From NCBI GenBank assembly GCA_007693595.1, contig REDI01000034.1, positions 1 through 64,000 on the forward strand: a stretch of 64,000 nucleotides of DNA, read 5' to 3'. Position 1 is the first letter of the stretch; every line of letters starts with the position of its first letter. The position numbers and the translations under genes are program-made. Under the pieces are notes generated by a model. The model searched no databases. It was not told the origin of the DNA and saw only the letters and a program-made list of their open reading frames with translations. Shown here in pieces: positions 41,713-49,594 of this stretch. Source of the stretch: Deltaproteobacteria bacterium (GTDB lineage Bacteria > Myxococcota_A > UBA796 > GCA-2862545).

Positions 41713-43062
41713 TCAGAAGGGCAGCGAGCGCGGCATGCCCTCGAGAGGGAGGTAGTAGATCCGAACGCGGGCGCTGAAGTCTGGCACGGCGTCGCCGTGG
41801 AAGCGAACGGCGTTCTGTGTCGGGTCGTAGCTCCAGCCGTCAGAGAAGCTCGACCCCCCCGTCTCGTTGAGGACCTCCGCCGCTTGCTCTACCCGTCGAC
41901 CATCGACATACACTCGGATGGTCTCGACGTCGGGTAGGGCTTGCAGCGGGAAGGCCTCGAGCAGCCCGGCGAGCAGCTCGCCCAGGCGACGGAAGGACTG
42001 GCTGAAGTCTTCGATGTCGCAGTTGCCCTCGTCATCGGGCTCGGTCTCGATGTCGTCGTACATGCCGTTGGTGGCCTCGACCAGCCGGTGGAAGCGCTCG
42101 GTGCCCCAGCGGGTCGCACCGAAGCCGTTGCATCGGTCAGTGTTCGGCCCGATCACCGCCCAGGTCATGCGGGTGGGGAAGCGGCGGTACAGGTCGAGAT
42201 AGGGCTGAGGATCGGGATCCCCCTGCGTCAAGCGGCGTGAGCCATCTCCTTCGTCGGTGACGATGATCGCGACCAGGGTGCTGTTCTCGCGCAGCAGGCC
42301 GTCGTTGCTGAGCCCGTCGGCGTCGCGATCGAAGGGGGTGCGCTCCTCGCAGATGTCGAGTAGCTCCTGCACGTTGGCGGAAGAGTCGCTGGGGTCGAGG
42401 GTGCGGCACATGGCGAGCAGCGCGGCCTCGAGGGGCTCTTCTTGGCCGCTGCCGCAGTTGCCCATCCAGACTTCGCGGCCTCCACAGAGGCAGTCGTTGT
42501 ACTCGTAGAAGACCTCGTCTGAATCCAGAGGGTCCCCACAGGTCCAGGAGTCGCGACCGATGTCGAACTGGCTGGGGAGGCCGCCGTTGGGGCCGAGGTA
42601 GCAGGTGGCCTCGCACAGTAGGTGGTAGCGAAAGGCATCGCCCACGTCGGGGTCGGCTCGCCGGAGGATGTTGCTCCCCGAGCCATCGTACAAGGCGCCG
42701 TTGTCGCCGGGGCCGGGCGGCTCGGAGATGTCGATCGAGGTCATGGCGAGCTGGAAGTCGACCACCGCCCCGCGGTTGCTGACGTTGAGGATATAGTCGG
42801 CGGTCGCGCGGCTCACGGCCGAGGTCTCGTCGGGGTCCAGTCCGGAGGGACTGATCAGGCGCTCGATGAAGGCGTCGAAGTTGGCGGCGACCGAGCCCGC
42901 CTCGCGGTACATCGAAGGCGAGCTGTCGGCTAAGAAGAGCAGGTCAGCGCGGTTGCTAAAGTCTTCTTGGGCGAATCCGGCCAAGCGAAACATCTCGTAG
43001 TCGTTACAGCCCGACGCGAGCGCCAAGCCGGCGGCGAGCAGACATGAGACGAGCGGGCGCAT
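41713..43062 (-). CDS. VWA-domain lipoprotein
   Basis: A 449-residue protein from ATG 43062. Signal peptide and lipobox ASGC give Cys19. A von Willebrand A-type domain follows with the MIDAS start LLFLADSSPSM (DxSxS) and a distal VAIIVTDEGDGS. Many Cys pairs (CEATCYLGPN, CLCGGREVWMGNC, CEERTPF) and DRDADGLSNDG, a calcium loop, suggest a secreted, disulfide-stabilised protein. The C-terminal 110 residues form a beta domain (TIRVYVDGRRVEQAAEVL). The family recurs in Myxococcota surface proteins. VWA domains bind protein ligands with Mg. Partners are not known. Confidence 0.88.
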   Translation of the reverse strand: MRPLVSCLLAAGLALASGCNDYEMFRLAGFAQEDFSNRADLLFLADSSPSMYREAGSVAANFDAFIERLISPSGLDPDETSAVSRATADYILNVSNRGAVVDFQLAMTSIDISEPPGPGDNGALYDGSGSNILRRADPDVGDAFRYHLLCEATCYLGPNGGLPSQFDIGRDSWTCGDPLDSDEVFYEYNDCLCGGREVWMGNCGSGQEEPLEAALLAMCRTLDPSDSSANVQELLDICEERTPFDRDADGLSNDGLLRENSTLVAIIVTDEGDGSRRLTQGDPDPQPYLDLYRRFPTRMTWAVIGPNTDRCNGFGATRWGTERFHRLVEATNGMYDDIETEPDDEGNCDIEDFSQSFRRLGELLAGLLEAFPLQALPDVETIRVYVDGRRVEQAAEVLNETGGSSFSDGWSYDPTQNAVRFHGDAVPDFSARVRIYYLPLEGMPRSLPF

Positions 43063-43226
43063 GGAAGCTCCTGGGCCTGAATGCGAGGGCGGTGCCGGCG
43101 GGACATGGATCTTATCGCCAGCAAGCGGCAGGGTAGCACCGTCGCGCAGGATGCGCTGCGTGGAGAGATCGTCAAGCCTGAGCGGTGTAGGAGCCCTCGG
43201 GGCGCGCATGCCCCTTGGAGGGGCGT

Positions 43227-44660
43227 TCAGGGCCCGGCCAGGATGAGGTCGTTGAGCACGCGGAATCCATGGGCCACGCGAGGAGACACCGGAGCTTGAC
43301 GCTGTCGATGGTGGCGCAGGAGGTCGAGCCAGAGGGGGATGTAGAGCTGCTCCACCGCTTCGGGCCCTTCTTCGGCGGCTTGCAACAAGCCTTCGATGGG
43401 CTGGGGCGGGGTGTCGAAGCAGGCGCGAAGCTCGGAGATCTGGGTTCGGATCGACGAGGCCCAGGCCTCGACCTCGGGGCTTGGAGGGCGGCGCTCTCGC
43501 GGCGGGTTGACCATCGGGGTCGGGGCGCGGGGGGGGAGCGCGTGGGGCGTGTTCGTGATCCGATCGGGATCGCCCAGCGCCGAGGGCTCGCCTTCGCCAT
43601 CACGGATAAGCTCGAGCTCCAGGCCGAGTTCGACCGGATCGACGGTGTCGAGGTCGTCTTCGGATTCTTCAAAGTCGACGATCTCTTCGGTCTGCAGGTC
43701 GTCTTCTAGAGGTTCAGGTTCGACGGTGTCGAAGTCGTCGTCGAGCTCCTCGATCGCCTGAGGCTCGACCGAGTCGAGGTCGTCGACGATCTCTTCGAGC
43801 TCGAGCTCGAGCTCCGGCACATCGGGTGGCGCGACGACCGTCTCGACCGCGTCGAGCTCCTCGAACTCGTTGAGGTCGGGCTGGTCTTGGAGCATCTGGA
43901 TCTGCGCGCCAGGGGGGAACTCGGCGATCTCGGGCTCAAGCTCGAGCTCAGGTTCGATCTCTTCGAAGGTGTCGACCGGCCCGGGGCTCGCCGTGGATGG
44001 GTAGCCCTGTTGTTGACGCTGCTGCGAGGGCTCCATGCTGTGGCGCCTCGTAGCGATCTCGTCGACCCCTACCACAACCTCGGCGTCTTCGGAGTCCTCG
44101 TCTTCGATGGGCTCAATGAGATCCAGGTCGAGGGTGGGGGCTTGCTCGCCGGGCAGCCGGGCCACGCCGCGCTGAGCGAGGAAGGCGTCCGCATCGCCGA
44201 ACAGGTCTTCGTATTCGTTCAGGCTGAAGCCGCCCTTGATCTTGGTCAGCCCGCGCTGATTGTGAGACTCGATCACGGTGACGCGGCCGGTGGCCTCGGG
44301 GTGGATCTCGATGTAGGGGGCGATGATCACGTCGACCTTGAGCTCGCCCGGCCCGATGATGATGCGCTCTGAGGCCGAGATCGATCGAGCCCGGATCGAG
44401 GAACCCTCGATCACGACCACGGCGCCGTGGAGGTGGACCGCGTCGACGTTGCCGCTGAGCCGAAGGGAACCACCCGCACGACAGGTTCCGTGGACCGTCG
44501 TAAGGCGTAGCTCAAGGTCGCCGCCGATGTCGATCTCGCTGATCCGGCGACCGAAGGTCTGCTCCAGGGTGACTGAGCCTGGATAACGGAGGTCGATCGT
44601 GAGCTCATTGCTCAGATCAAGGTCGAGGTCAGCAGGGATGTGCAGAGGAGGCGAGGGCAT
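43227..44660 (-). CDS. Bactofilin-like N-domain with long acidic linker and helical C-terminus
   Basis: A 477-residue cytoplasmic protein. Residues 1-140 are repetitive short beta strands (DIGGDLELRLTTVHGTCRAG; IIIGPGELKVDVIIAPYIEI), resembling a bactofilin or polymer-forming right-handed beta-helix domain. Residues 170-370 are a highly acidic, Glu/Asp/Pro-rich low-complexity linker. The last 90 residues form a compact helical domain (VEAWASSIRTQISELRACFD; HRQRQAPVSPRVAHGF). Bactofilins polymerise into scaffolds for cell-envelope assembly. The C-terminal domain probably recruits a partner. No family name can be given with certainty. It precedes the VWA gene by 164 bases. Confidence 0.72.
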   Translation of the reverse strand: MPSPPLHIPADLDLDLSNELTIDLRYPGSVTLEQTFGRRISEIDIGGDLELRLTTVHGTCRAGGSLRLSGNVDAVHLHGAVVVIEGSSIRARSISASERIIIGPGELKVDVIIAPYIEIHPEATGRVTVIESHNQRGLTKIKGGFSLNEYEDLFGDADAFLAQRGVARLPGEQAPTLDLDLIEPIEDEDSEDAEVVVGVDEIATRRHSMEPSQQRQQQGYPSTASPGPVDTFEEIEPELELEPEIAEFPPGAQIQMLQDQPDLNEFEELDAVETVVAPPDVPELELELEEIVDDLDSVEPQAIEELDDDFDTVEPEPLEDDLQTEEIVDFEESEDDLDTVDPVELGLELELIRDGEGEPSALGDPDRITNTPHALPPRAPTPMVNPPRERRPPSPEVEAWASSIRTQISELRACFDTPPQPIEGLLQAAEEGPEAVEQLYIPLWLDLLRHHRQRQAPVSPRVAHGFRVLNDLILAGP

Positions 44661-44714
44661 GGAGGCTCCAGAGCTACGCCTTAGCGTACCGGAGGTGACC
44701 TCGATTGGGAAGCC

Positions 44715-45146
44715 TCAGACGTCGTCCTGCAGCACATCCTCGACGCGAAGGCCCCCGCCGACGAGCTGAAGCTCATCGTCGTAGTCGTCGCTCACTCGCG
44801 CGACGTAGCGGAGCGACTTCTCGAACTCGTCGTAGTCCAGATTATTTCCGAGCAGGGTGGCGCTGAAGGAGAGGGTGCTGTCTTCCATGAGCTGGAAGGC
44901 GCCGAAGAGGACCTCAGCGTTCAGGCGAAGGATGCGGTGCAGCAGCTCGAGGTTGGGCTGGAAGTCTTTGAGGACCATCGCGGTGAAGCGGCAGAAGGTC
45001 TCTTCGCCTTCCTCGAAGAGGGTAATCATGACGACCGTGGAGCCGTACTTGAACAGGTAGAGGCCGTCGGTGGACTGGCTAGGGTCGAGGTCCATCTCTG
45101 AGAGATAGGCTTTGACACGCTCTTCGAGGATGTGCAGGCGGCGCAT
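44715..45146 (-). CDS. YbjN-like (type III chaperone-fold) protein
   Basis: A 143-residue protein with the YbjN pattern: LEERVKAYLSEMDL, YLFKYGSTVVMITLFE, ETFCRFTAMVLKDFQP and ELLHRILRLNAEVLFGAFQL. This fold is similar to secretion-chaperone domains. YbjN-like proteins act as small cytoplasmic adaptors of varied role. It starts divergently, 61 bases from aroKB, and is followed by the acidic bactofilin-like gene with a 54-base gap. It could chaperone one of the neighbouring envelope proteins. That is speculative. Confidence 0.8.
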   Translation of the reverse strand: MRRLHILEERVKAYLSEMDLDPSQSTDGLYLFKYGSTVVMITLFEEGEETFCRFTAMVLKDFQPNLELLHRILRLNAEVLFGAFQLMEDSTLSFSATLLGNNLDYDEFEKSLRYVARVSDDYDDELQLVGGGLRVEDVLQDDV

Positions 45147-45207
45147 GGTCCCTCGGGGGGCTGGAAGGTACGGGGCGGAGTCGGGGCGAAGAGCTTATGC
45201 TCCGCTC

Positions 45208-46785
45208 ATGTGGATCGCCAGCACGAGACGACGAGCCGTGGCGCTCGGTGGGTTCATGGGCGCGGGCAAGTCGACCATCGGCGCCTTGCTCGCCGAACGA
45301 ATCGGACTGCCCTTCGTCGACACCGATGCGGTGCTCACCGAGCGCTTCGGACCGATCGCAGACCAGGTGCGGAGCGCGGGCGAGGCGGCGCTCCGAGCGC
45401 GGGAGCTGGCGCTGCTCAAGGAGCTCGATGATGGGGAGCCCAGGGTCCTCGCGACGGGTGGCGGGGTCTTCGCCGATCCGGGGCACCGCCGCATGCTTCG
45501 CCGACACCACGTCCTCGTGAGCCTCCAGGCGCCCCTCGACCTGCTGCGGCAGCGCGTCGGCCAAGGGGTGGGGCGGCCGCTCTGGGGCGATGATGTGCAC
45601 GCCCTGTTCGAGGCGAGAAAGGGGGCGTACCTCGATGTGGACCGCGTGGTCGACGCTGCCGCCCCCCCCCGCGAGGTCGTCGACGAGATCGCGCACTACC
45701 TACGCGTCTCGGGCGAGGTCCACGTCGCGGTCCCGCTGCACCGCTACCCGGTGGCGGTCCGCCCCGATCTGCGAGGCTTCGGCGCGGCGGTCAAGCGCAC
45801 GACCCGCGCCCGCCGCGCCGTGGTCGTCACCGATGATCAGGTCGGTCCGCGCTGGGGGGATGAGGTTGTTCATGAGCTGGTCGAAGCCCAGATTGAAGTC
45901 GACGAACCCGTCGTGCTCCCCTCGGGCGAGGAGCACAAGGATCTCTCCACGTGGAGTCGCTGTGTCGAGGAGCTCCTCGCTCGGAGGGTCACCCGAGATG
46001 TTCCTGTGATCGCGCTCGGGGGGGGCGTTCTTGGAGACATCGCGGGGTTCGCGGCGGCCACGACCTTGCGCGGGCTCTCCTTTGTGCAGGTCCCGACTAC
46101 ACTCCTGGCGATGGTCGACAGCGCGGTCGGGGGGAAGGTCGGGGTCGATCACGGTCTTGGCAAGAACCTCATCGGCGCTTTCCATCAGCCGGCGCTGGTG
46201 TGGGCCGCCTTGTCCACGCTGAGCACCTTGCCCGATCGGGAGCGGCGAGCGGGGCTGGCCGAGGTGGTCAAAGCGGCGATCATCGCCGATGCGGAGCTCT
46301 TCGCGACCCTCGAAGGGAGCGGCGCGTCGGTCGTCATGCGGCCCGAGCCCCTGTCGGACCTGATCCTGCGTGCCGTAGCCATCAAGGCCGAGATCGTCGC
46401 CCAGGACGAGCGCGAAGGGGGCATCCGCGCGGTGCTCAACCTGGGGCACACCGTCGCGCACGGCCTTGAGCGAGCGACCTCCTACCGGGCTTTTCGCCAC
46501 GGCGAAGCCGTCGCCATCGGCTTGGTCACCGAGGCTCGTTGCTCCGAGCTTAAGGGGCTTACGACACTGGGTACGGCGGATCGTATCGCGCGGGTTCTCG
46601 GCGCTCTGGGCCTGCCCGTCGCCTGGCCCGACGTCCAGATCCACGACGTCATCGAGGCCCTGTCGCTGGACAAGAAGCGTGACGGGGATATGTTGGTGTG
46701 GCCCGTGGTGGGCGATGTGGCAGACTGCCGCCTGGTCCGCCTCTCCCTTCCTGAGTTCTCCGAGTTGCTCCTCGAGGTCGTATGA
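45208..46785 (+). CDS. aroKB: Shikimate kinase / 3-dehydroquinate synthase fusion
   Basis: A 525-residue fusion from ATG 45208. Residues 1-165 are shikimate kinase: P-loop GGFMGAGKST (14-23), VDTDAVL, ATGGGVFAD and the lid GRPLW. Residues 175-525 are dehydroquinate synthase: IALGGGVLGDIAGFAAATTL, VPTTLLAMVDSAVGGKVGV and the zinc ligand GHTVAHGLE. Steps two and five of the shikimate pathway are thus joined on one chain, as in some bacteria. The gene overlaps the next gene by ATGA. aroQ lies 1.7 kb downstream. Confidence 0.95.
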   Translation: MWIASTRRRAVALGGFMGAGKSTIGALLAERIGLPFVDTDAVLTERFGPIADQVRSAGEAALRARELALLKELDDGEPRVLATGGGVFADPGHRRMLRRHHVLVSLQAPLDLLRQRVGQGVGRPLWGDDVHALFEARKGAYLDVDRVVDAAAPPREVVDEIAHYLRVSGEVHVAVPLHRYPVAVRPDLRGFGAAVKRTTRARRAVVVTDDQVGPRWGDEVVHELVEAQIEVDEPVVLPSGEEHKDLSTWSRCVEELLARRVTRDVPVIALGGGVLGDIAGFAAATTLRGLSFVQVPTTLLAMVDSAVGGKVGVDHGLGKNLIGAFHQPALVWAALSTLSTLPDRERRAGLAEVVKAAIIADAELFATLEGSGASVVMRPEPLSDLILRAVAIKAEIVAQDEREGGIRAVLNLGHTVAHGLERATSYRAFRHGEAVAIGLVTEARCSELKGLTTLGTADRIARVLGALGLPVAWPDVQIHDVIEALSLDKKRDGDMLVWPVVGDVADCRLVRLSLPEFSELLLEVV

Positions 46786-47297
46786 GCCGCCCCCTGCTCC
46801 TCGCTAGCCTCATGGTCGCTGCCAGCGCATGCGCGCTCGACAGCGACGAGCACGCCGACACCCTCTTGGTGCCCGCCTCGGTCGAGCTTCATTGGAATGA
46901 CGCCTTCAACGCTGTCGATGACGGCCTTGGGGCGGTCGTCCCCGTCGACATCATGGTCTACGATAGCGCGAGCGGTGAGCCCCGTTCCGATGTCTCCGTC
47001 CAGGTCCGCGCCCCGCTCGGCGTCGCCGCCCTCACCGAAGGTGAGCTGGTCAGGCTCCCTCCCGAGTGGTGTGTCGACTGCCTGCTCTTCTGGGATGCGT
47101 ACCGCGACCATTACTACGCCATGCTCGTCGACCCTTCCGACGCGGTTCGCACCGAGCTTCAGACCGACGACGAAGGCCTTGCGCGGGTATTTCTCGTGGT
47201 CGACAGTCTGGATGTCGAGGGAGGGAGCTTCGGATCGGCCAGCGTTCTGGTCGCAACCGAGGCTGCAGATGCATCGATCCGGTTGGTTCCACGCTAG
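46782..47297 (+). CDS. Small lipoprotein
   Basis: A 171-residue protein beginning in the ATGA overlap with aroKB. A signal peptide is followed by lipobox ASAC near residue 17. The rest is an acidic beta-rich domain with a paired Cys motif (PPEWCVDCLLFWDAY). Its start overlap makes translation coupling with aroKB likely, but a functional link to the shikimate pathway is not evident. Family not recognised. Confidence 0.82.
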   Translation: MSRPLLLASLMVAASACALDSDEHADTLLVPASVELHWNDAFNAVDDGLGAVVPVDIMVYDSASGEPRSDVSVQVRAPLGVAALTEGELVRLPPEWCVDCLLFWDAYRDHYYAMLVDPSDAVRTELQTDDEGLARVFLVVDSLDVEGGSFGSASVLVATEAADASIRLVPR

Positions 47298-47339
47298 GCG
47301 CGCTTGTTGCCTGCCCGGCATCGGCGCTAGAGTGATGCC

Positions 47340-48395
47340 ATGAGTACGCTGAACCCCGAGATCGATATCCTGCTGGAGTTCCTAGAGGACGAGCCAGCCG
47401 ACGAGGCCTACGCCCACGTCTCGCGAACCCTGGCCGCTGCTGGCGAGCTCGATCGTGCGGTCGACGTGGTGCTCCGCGCTCTTCAGCATGGGGTAGACAA
47501 CCCCGACGACGCGCGCTTGCTGGCGAGCTGGGCCGCGGACATCGGGCGTTACGATGCCATCGGTGCGGCTGCCGAGGTCCTCGACCCGAGTGACTTCGAG
47601 GAGGACCCCTCTCTCTCGCGCGCATGGGCGCTGTACCTCGAGAGCAAGGGCGAGCTCGTCAGGGCCAGTGAGCTCGCAAGACGGCTCCTGAAAGAAGGGA
47701 GTGATCCAGAGCTCCAGGGCGTCATCGATCGCAGCGAGGCGACCGCCCCCGACCCCCTGACCCGCGGTGTCGATCCCTTTCTGACCGCCAGCCGCGCCGA
47801 GGCCTATGTCGACATGGGTCGATGCGATCTCGCCATCAGGGTCTTGCGCCGGATCCTTGCTCACCGCCCCGACGACGTCGCGATCCAGGCGCGGCTGGTG
47901 CAGCTCCGGGCGCAGCAGATTGAGCCTCGCCCCTGGGTCGAGGATCTCTCCGAAGAGTATTGGGTCAATCGGCCGATGGGCCCGCTCATTATGCCGACAT
48001 CGCAGCTCTCCAGACCCCCGCCAGCCGCCGACCCTTTCGCCGAGGACGTCTCCACCGAGCAGCCCACCGATCCCGACGCCTCCAGTCCGGTCCACGCCAC
48101 GGAGCGGGTCTCGGCTCCTGGCCTCGCCGAAGACGAAGCCACCCAGGTCTTTCGACCCGAGGACCTCAAGGCCGTGGCGGCGCAGCTTCGCTCCGAGTCC
48201 GAGGGCTCCTCCTCGTCGGTTCCCGACGACGAGGAGTACGACGACATCGACGACGAGGCGACCCAGGTCTTCTCGCCCGAGGCTTTGGCCAAGCTCGCCG
48301 AGGAGCTGGCCCACCAGTCCTCCAACCAGGGTGAGGCGTTCGACCCCGACGAAGAGGCCACCCAGGTCTACCGCCCCCCTCGACTCGACGACTGA
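47340..48395 (+). CDS. TPR-like protein with three C-terminal EATQVF motifs
   Basis: A 351-residue cytoplasmic protein. The N-terminal 200 residues are helical repeats of TPR type (EDEPADEAYAHVSRTLAAAG; DMGRCDLAIRVLRRILAHRP). The C-terminal third is disordered and acidic and contains three nearly identical motifs: EDEATQVFRPE (about 265), DDEATQVFSPE (about 305) and DEEATQVYRPP (about 337). Each first two are followed by a short helix (LKAVAAQL, LAKLAEEL). Threonine followed by Gln-Val-Phe in acidic context is a known phospho-acceptor for FHA-domain partners of Ser/Thr kinases. No kinase or FHA gene is in the window. Function is unknown. Confidence 0.75.
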   Translation: MSTLNPEIDILLEFLEDEPADEAYAHVSRTLAAAGELDRAVDVVLRALQHGVDNPDDARLLASWAADIGRYDAIGAAAEVLDPSDFEEDPSLSRAWALYLESKGELVRASELARRLLKEGSDPELQGVIDRSEATAPDPLTRGVDPFLTASRAEAYVDMGRCDLAIRVLRRILAHRPDDVAIQARLVQLRAQQIEPRPWVEDLSEEYWVNRPMGPLIMPTSQLSRPPPAADPFAEDVSTEQPTDPDASSPVHATERVSAPGLAEDEATQVFRPEDLKAVAAQLRSESEGSSSSVPDDEEYDDIDDEATQVFSPEALAKLAEELAHQSSNQGEAFDPDEEATQVYRPPRLDD

Positions 48396-48450
48396 CCTCT
48401 CGGGGAGCGCCCTGGGGCTCTCTACCAAACTTTAACCTTCCGAGGTTCCG

Positions 48451-48909
48451 ATGAGCGGGCAGAGTCTAATCCGCATCCTCGTCCTGCACGGACCGAACTT
48501 GAACCTGCTCGGCATGCGGGAGCCCGAGATCTACGGCTCCGCCACGCTCGAAGAGCTTGACGCGCAGCTCGTGGTGCAGGCGCGATCGGTCGGGGCGGAG
48601 CTGCAGACCGTGCAGTCCAACCACGAAGGGGAGCTCGTCGACGCGGTGCACTCGGCGGCGCTCTGGGGGGCGCGAGGCGCCGTGGTCAACGCTGCGGCCT
48701 ACACCCACACCTCCATCGCGCTCCGCGACGCGCTGGCGGGGGTGGGGCTGCCCTTCGTCGAGGTGCACCTCAGCAATGTGCACTCGCGGGAGCCCTTCCG
48801 GCACCGCAGCCTATTGGCTGAGCACGCGGTCGGCGTGATCCAAGGTTTTGGGGCCGACAGCTATCGCCTGGGGCTCTTGGGGCTGGCCAGCTACCTGCGG
48901 GCCTCCTGA
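48451..48909 (+). CDS. aroQ: Type II 3-dehydroquinate dehydratase
   Basis: A 152-residue AroQ of normal length. It carries [19 protein letters not shown], with Tyr at the active-site position, [30 protein letters not shown] and [17 protein letters not shown]. It dehydrates 3-dehydroquinate in the third shikimate step. A GAGG ribosome site precedes ATG 48451. Together with the downstream accB and accC it keeps the common bacterial order aroQ-accB-accC. Confidence 0.96.
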   Translation: MSGQSLIRILVLHGPNLNLLGMREPEIYGSATLEELDAQLVVQARSVGAELQTVQSNHEGELVDAVHSAALWGARGAVVNAAAYTHTSIALRDALAGVGLPFVEVHLSNVHSREPFRHRSLLAEHAVGVIQGFGADSYRLGLLGLASYLRAS

Positions 48910-49003
48910 GCGTTCGGGCGGCCGAGGGTCCGCGCCCCGAGAGGCTGGGGTGAGTCGCCCCGTTCGCAGGGGGTGCGTCAGCCGCTTCGCGGGAGATGAC
49001 GAT

Positions 49004-49027
49004 CAGCATTGTATGCGATGAATGCTG
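49004..49027. promoter_or_regulatory. Inverted repeat upstream of accB
   Basis: CAGCATT and AATGCTG, perfectly complementary 7-base arms separated by 10 bases, lie 86 bases before the accB start. The AT content is higher than around it. It could be an operator or form a leader hairpin for the accBC transcript. A known acc regulator motif does not match closely. Confidence 0.4.
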
Positions 49028-49112
49028 CTCGTGGTGGTCGCCTCGACCTCGGTGAGGTACACCTCTGGGCCATTCCCCCGACAGCCACGATGAACGGACT
49101 GGGAGATTCCGA

Positions 49113-49553
49113 ATGGATCTTGAAAAGATCGAGGCGCTGCTCAAGCTCCTCAGCGACAACGACGTACATGCTTTTCACTTCAAAGACAGCGAGATGGAGC
49201 TCGATCTGCAGCTCGGTGCCCCGGCCGTGGTCGCGCCGGTTTCGGCGCCTGCGCCCGCCCTGGCCCCTTCGACGCCCGCCACGCCCACCGAAGCCGAGCC
49301 GGTCGACGATGGCAGCGTCGCGGTCGAGTCCCCCATGGTCGGAACCTTCTATCGTGCGCCGAGCCCCGACGCGCCGCCCTACGTCGAGGTCGGCGCCACC
49401 GTCAAGGCGGGCCAGGTCCTGTGCATTGTCGAGGCGATGAAGCTCATGAACGAGATCGAGTGCGAGGTCGCCGGAGTCGTCACCGAGATCTGCGTCGAGA
49501 ATGCGCAGCCCGTTCAGTTCGGCCAATCCCTCTTCAAGATCCGCCCCGCCTGA
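49113..49553 (+). CDS. accB: Biotin carboxyl carrier protein of acetyl-CoA carboxylase
   Basis: A 146-residue BCCP. Residues 1-35 form the N-terminal helical part. A Pro/Ala-rich swivel linker spans 36-65 (VVAPVSAPAPALAP). The biotinyl domain follows with VESPMVGTFYRAPSP and the biotinylation site EAMKLM (Lys110). It carries the carboxyl group between AccC and the transferase. GGAG precedes ATG 49113. It is followed by accC after 41 bases. Confidence 0.97.
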   Translation: MDLEKIEALLKLLSDNDVHAFHFKDSEMELDLQLGAPAVVAPVSAPAPALAPSTPATPTEAEPVDDGSVAVESPMVGTFYRAPSPDAPPYVEVGATVKAGQVLCIVEAMKLMNEIECEVAGVVTEICVENAQPVQFGQSLFKIRPA

Positions 49554-49594
49554 GCGAGACGCTCCGAAGGGCACTTTACGACTAGGTCTACGAC

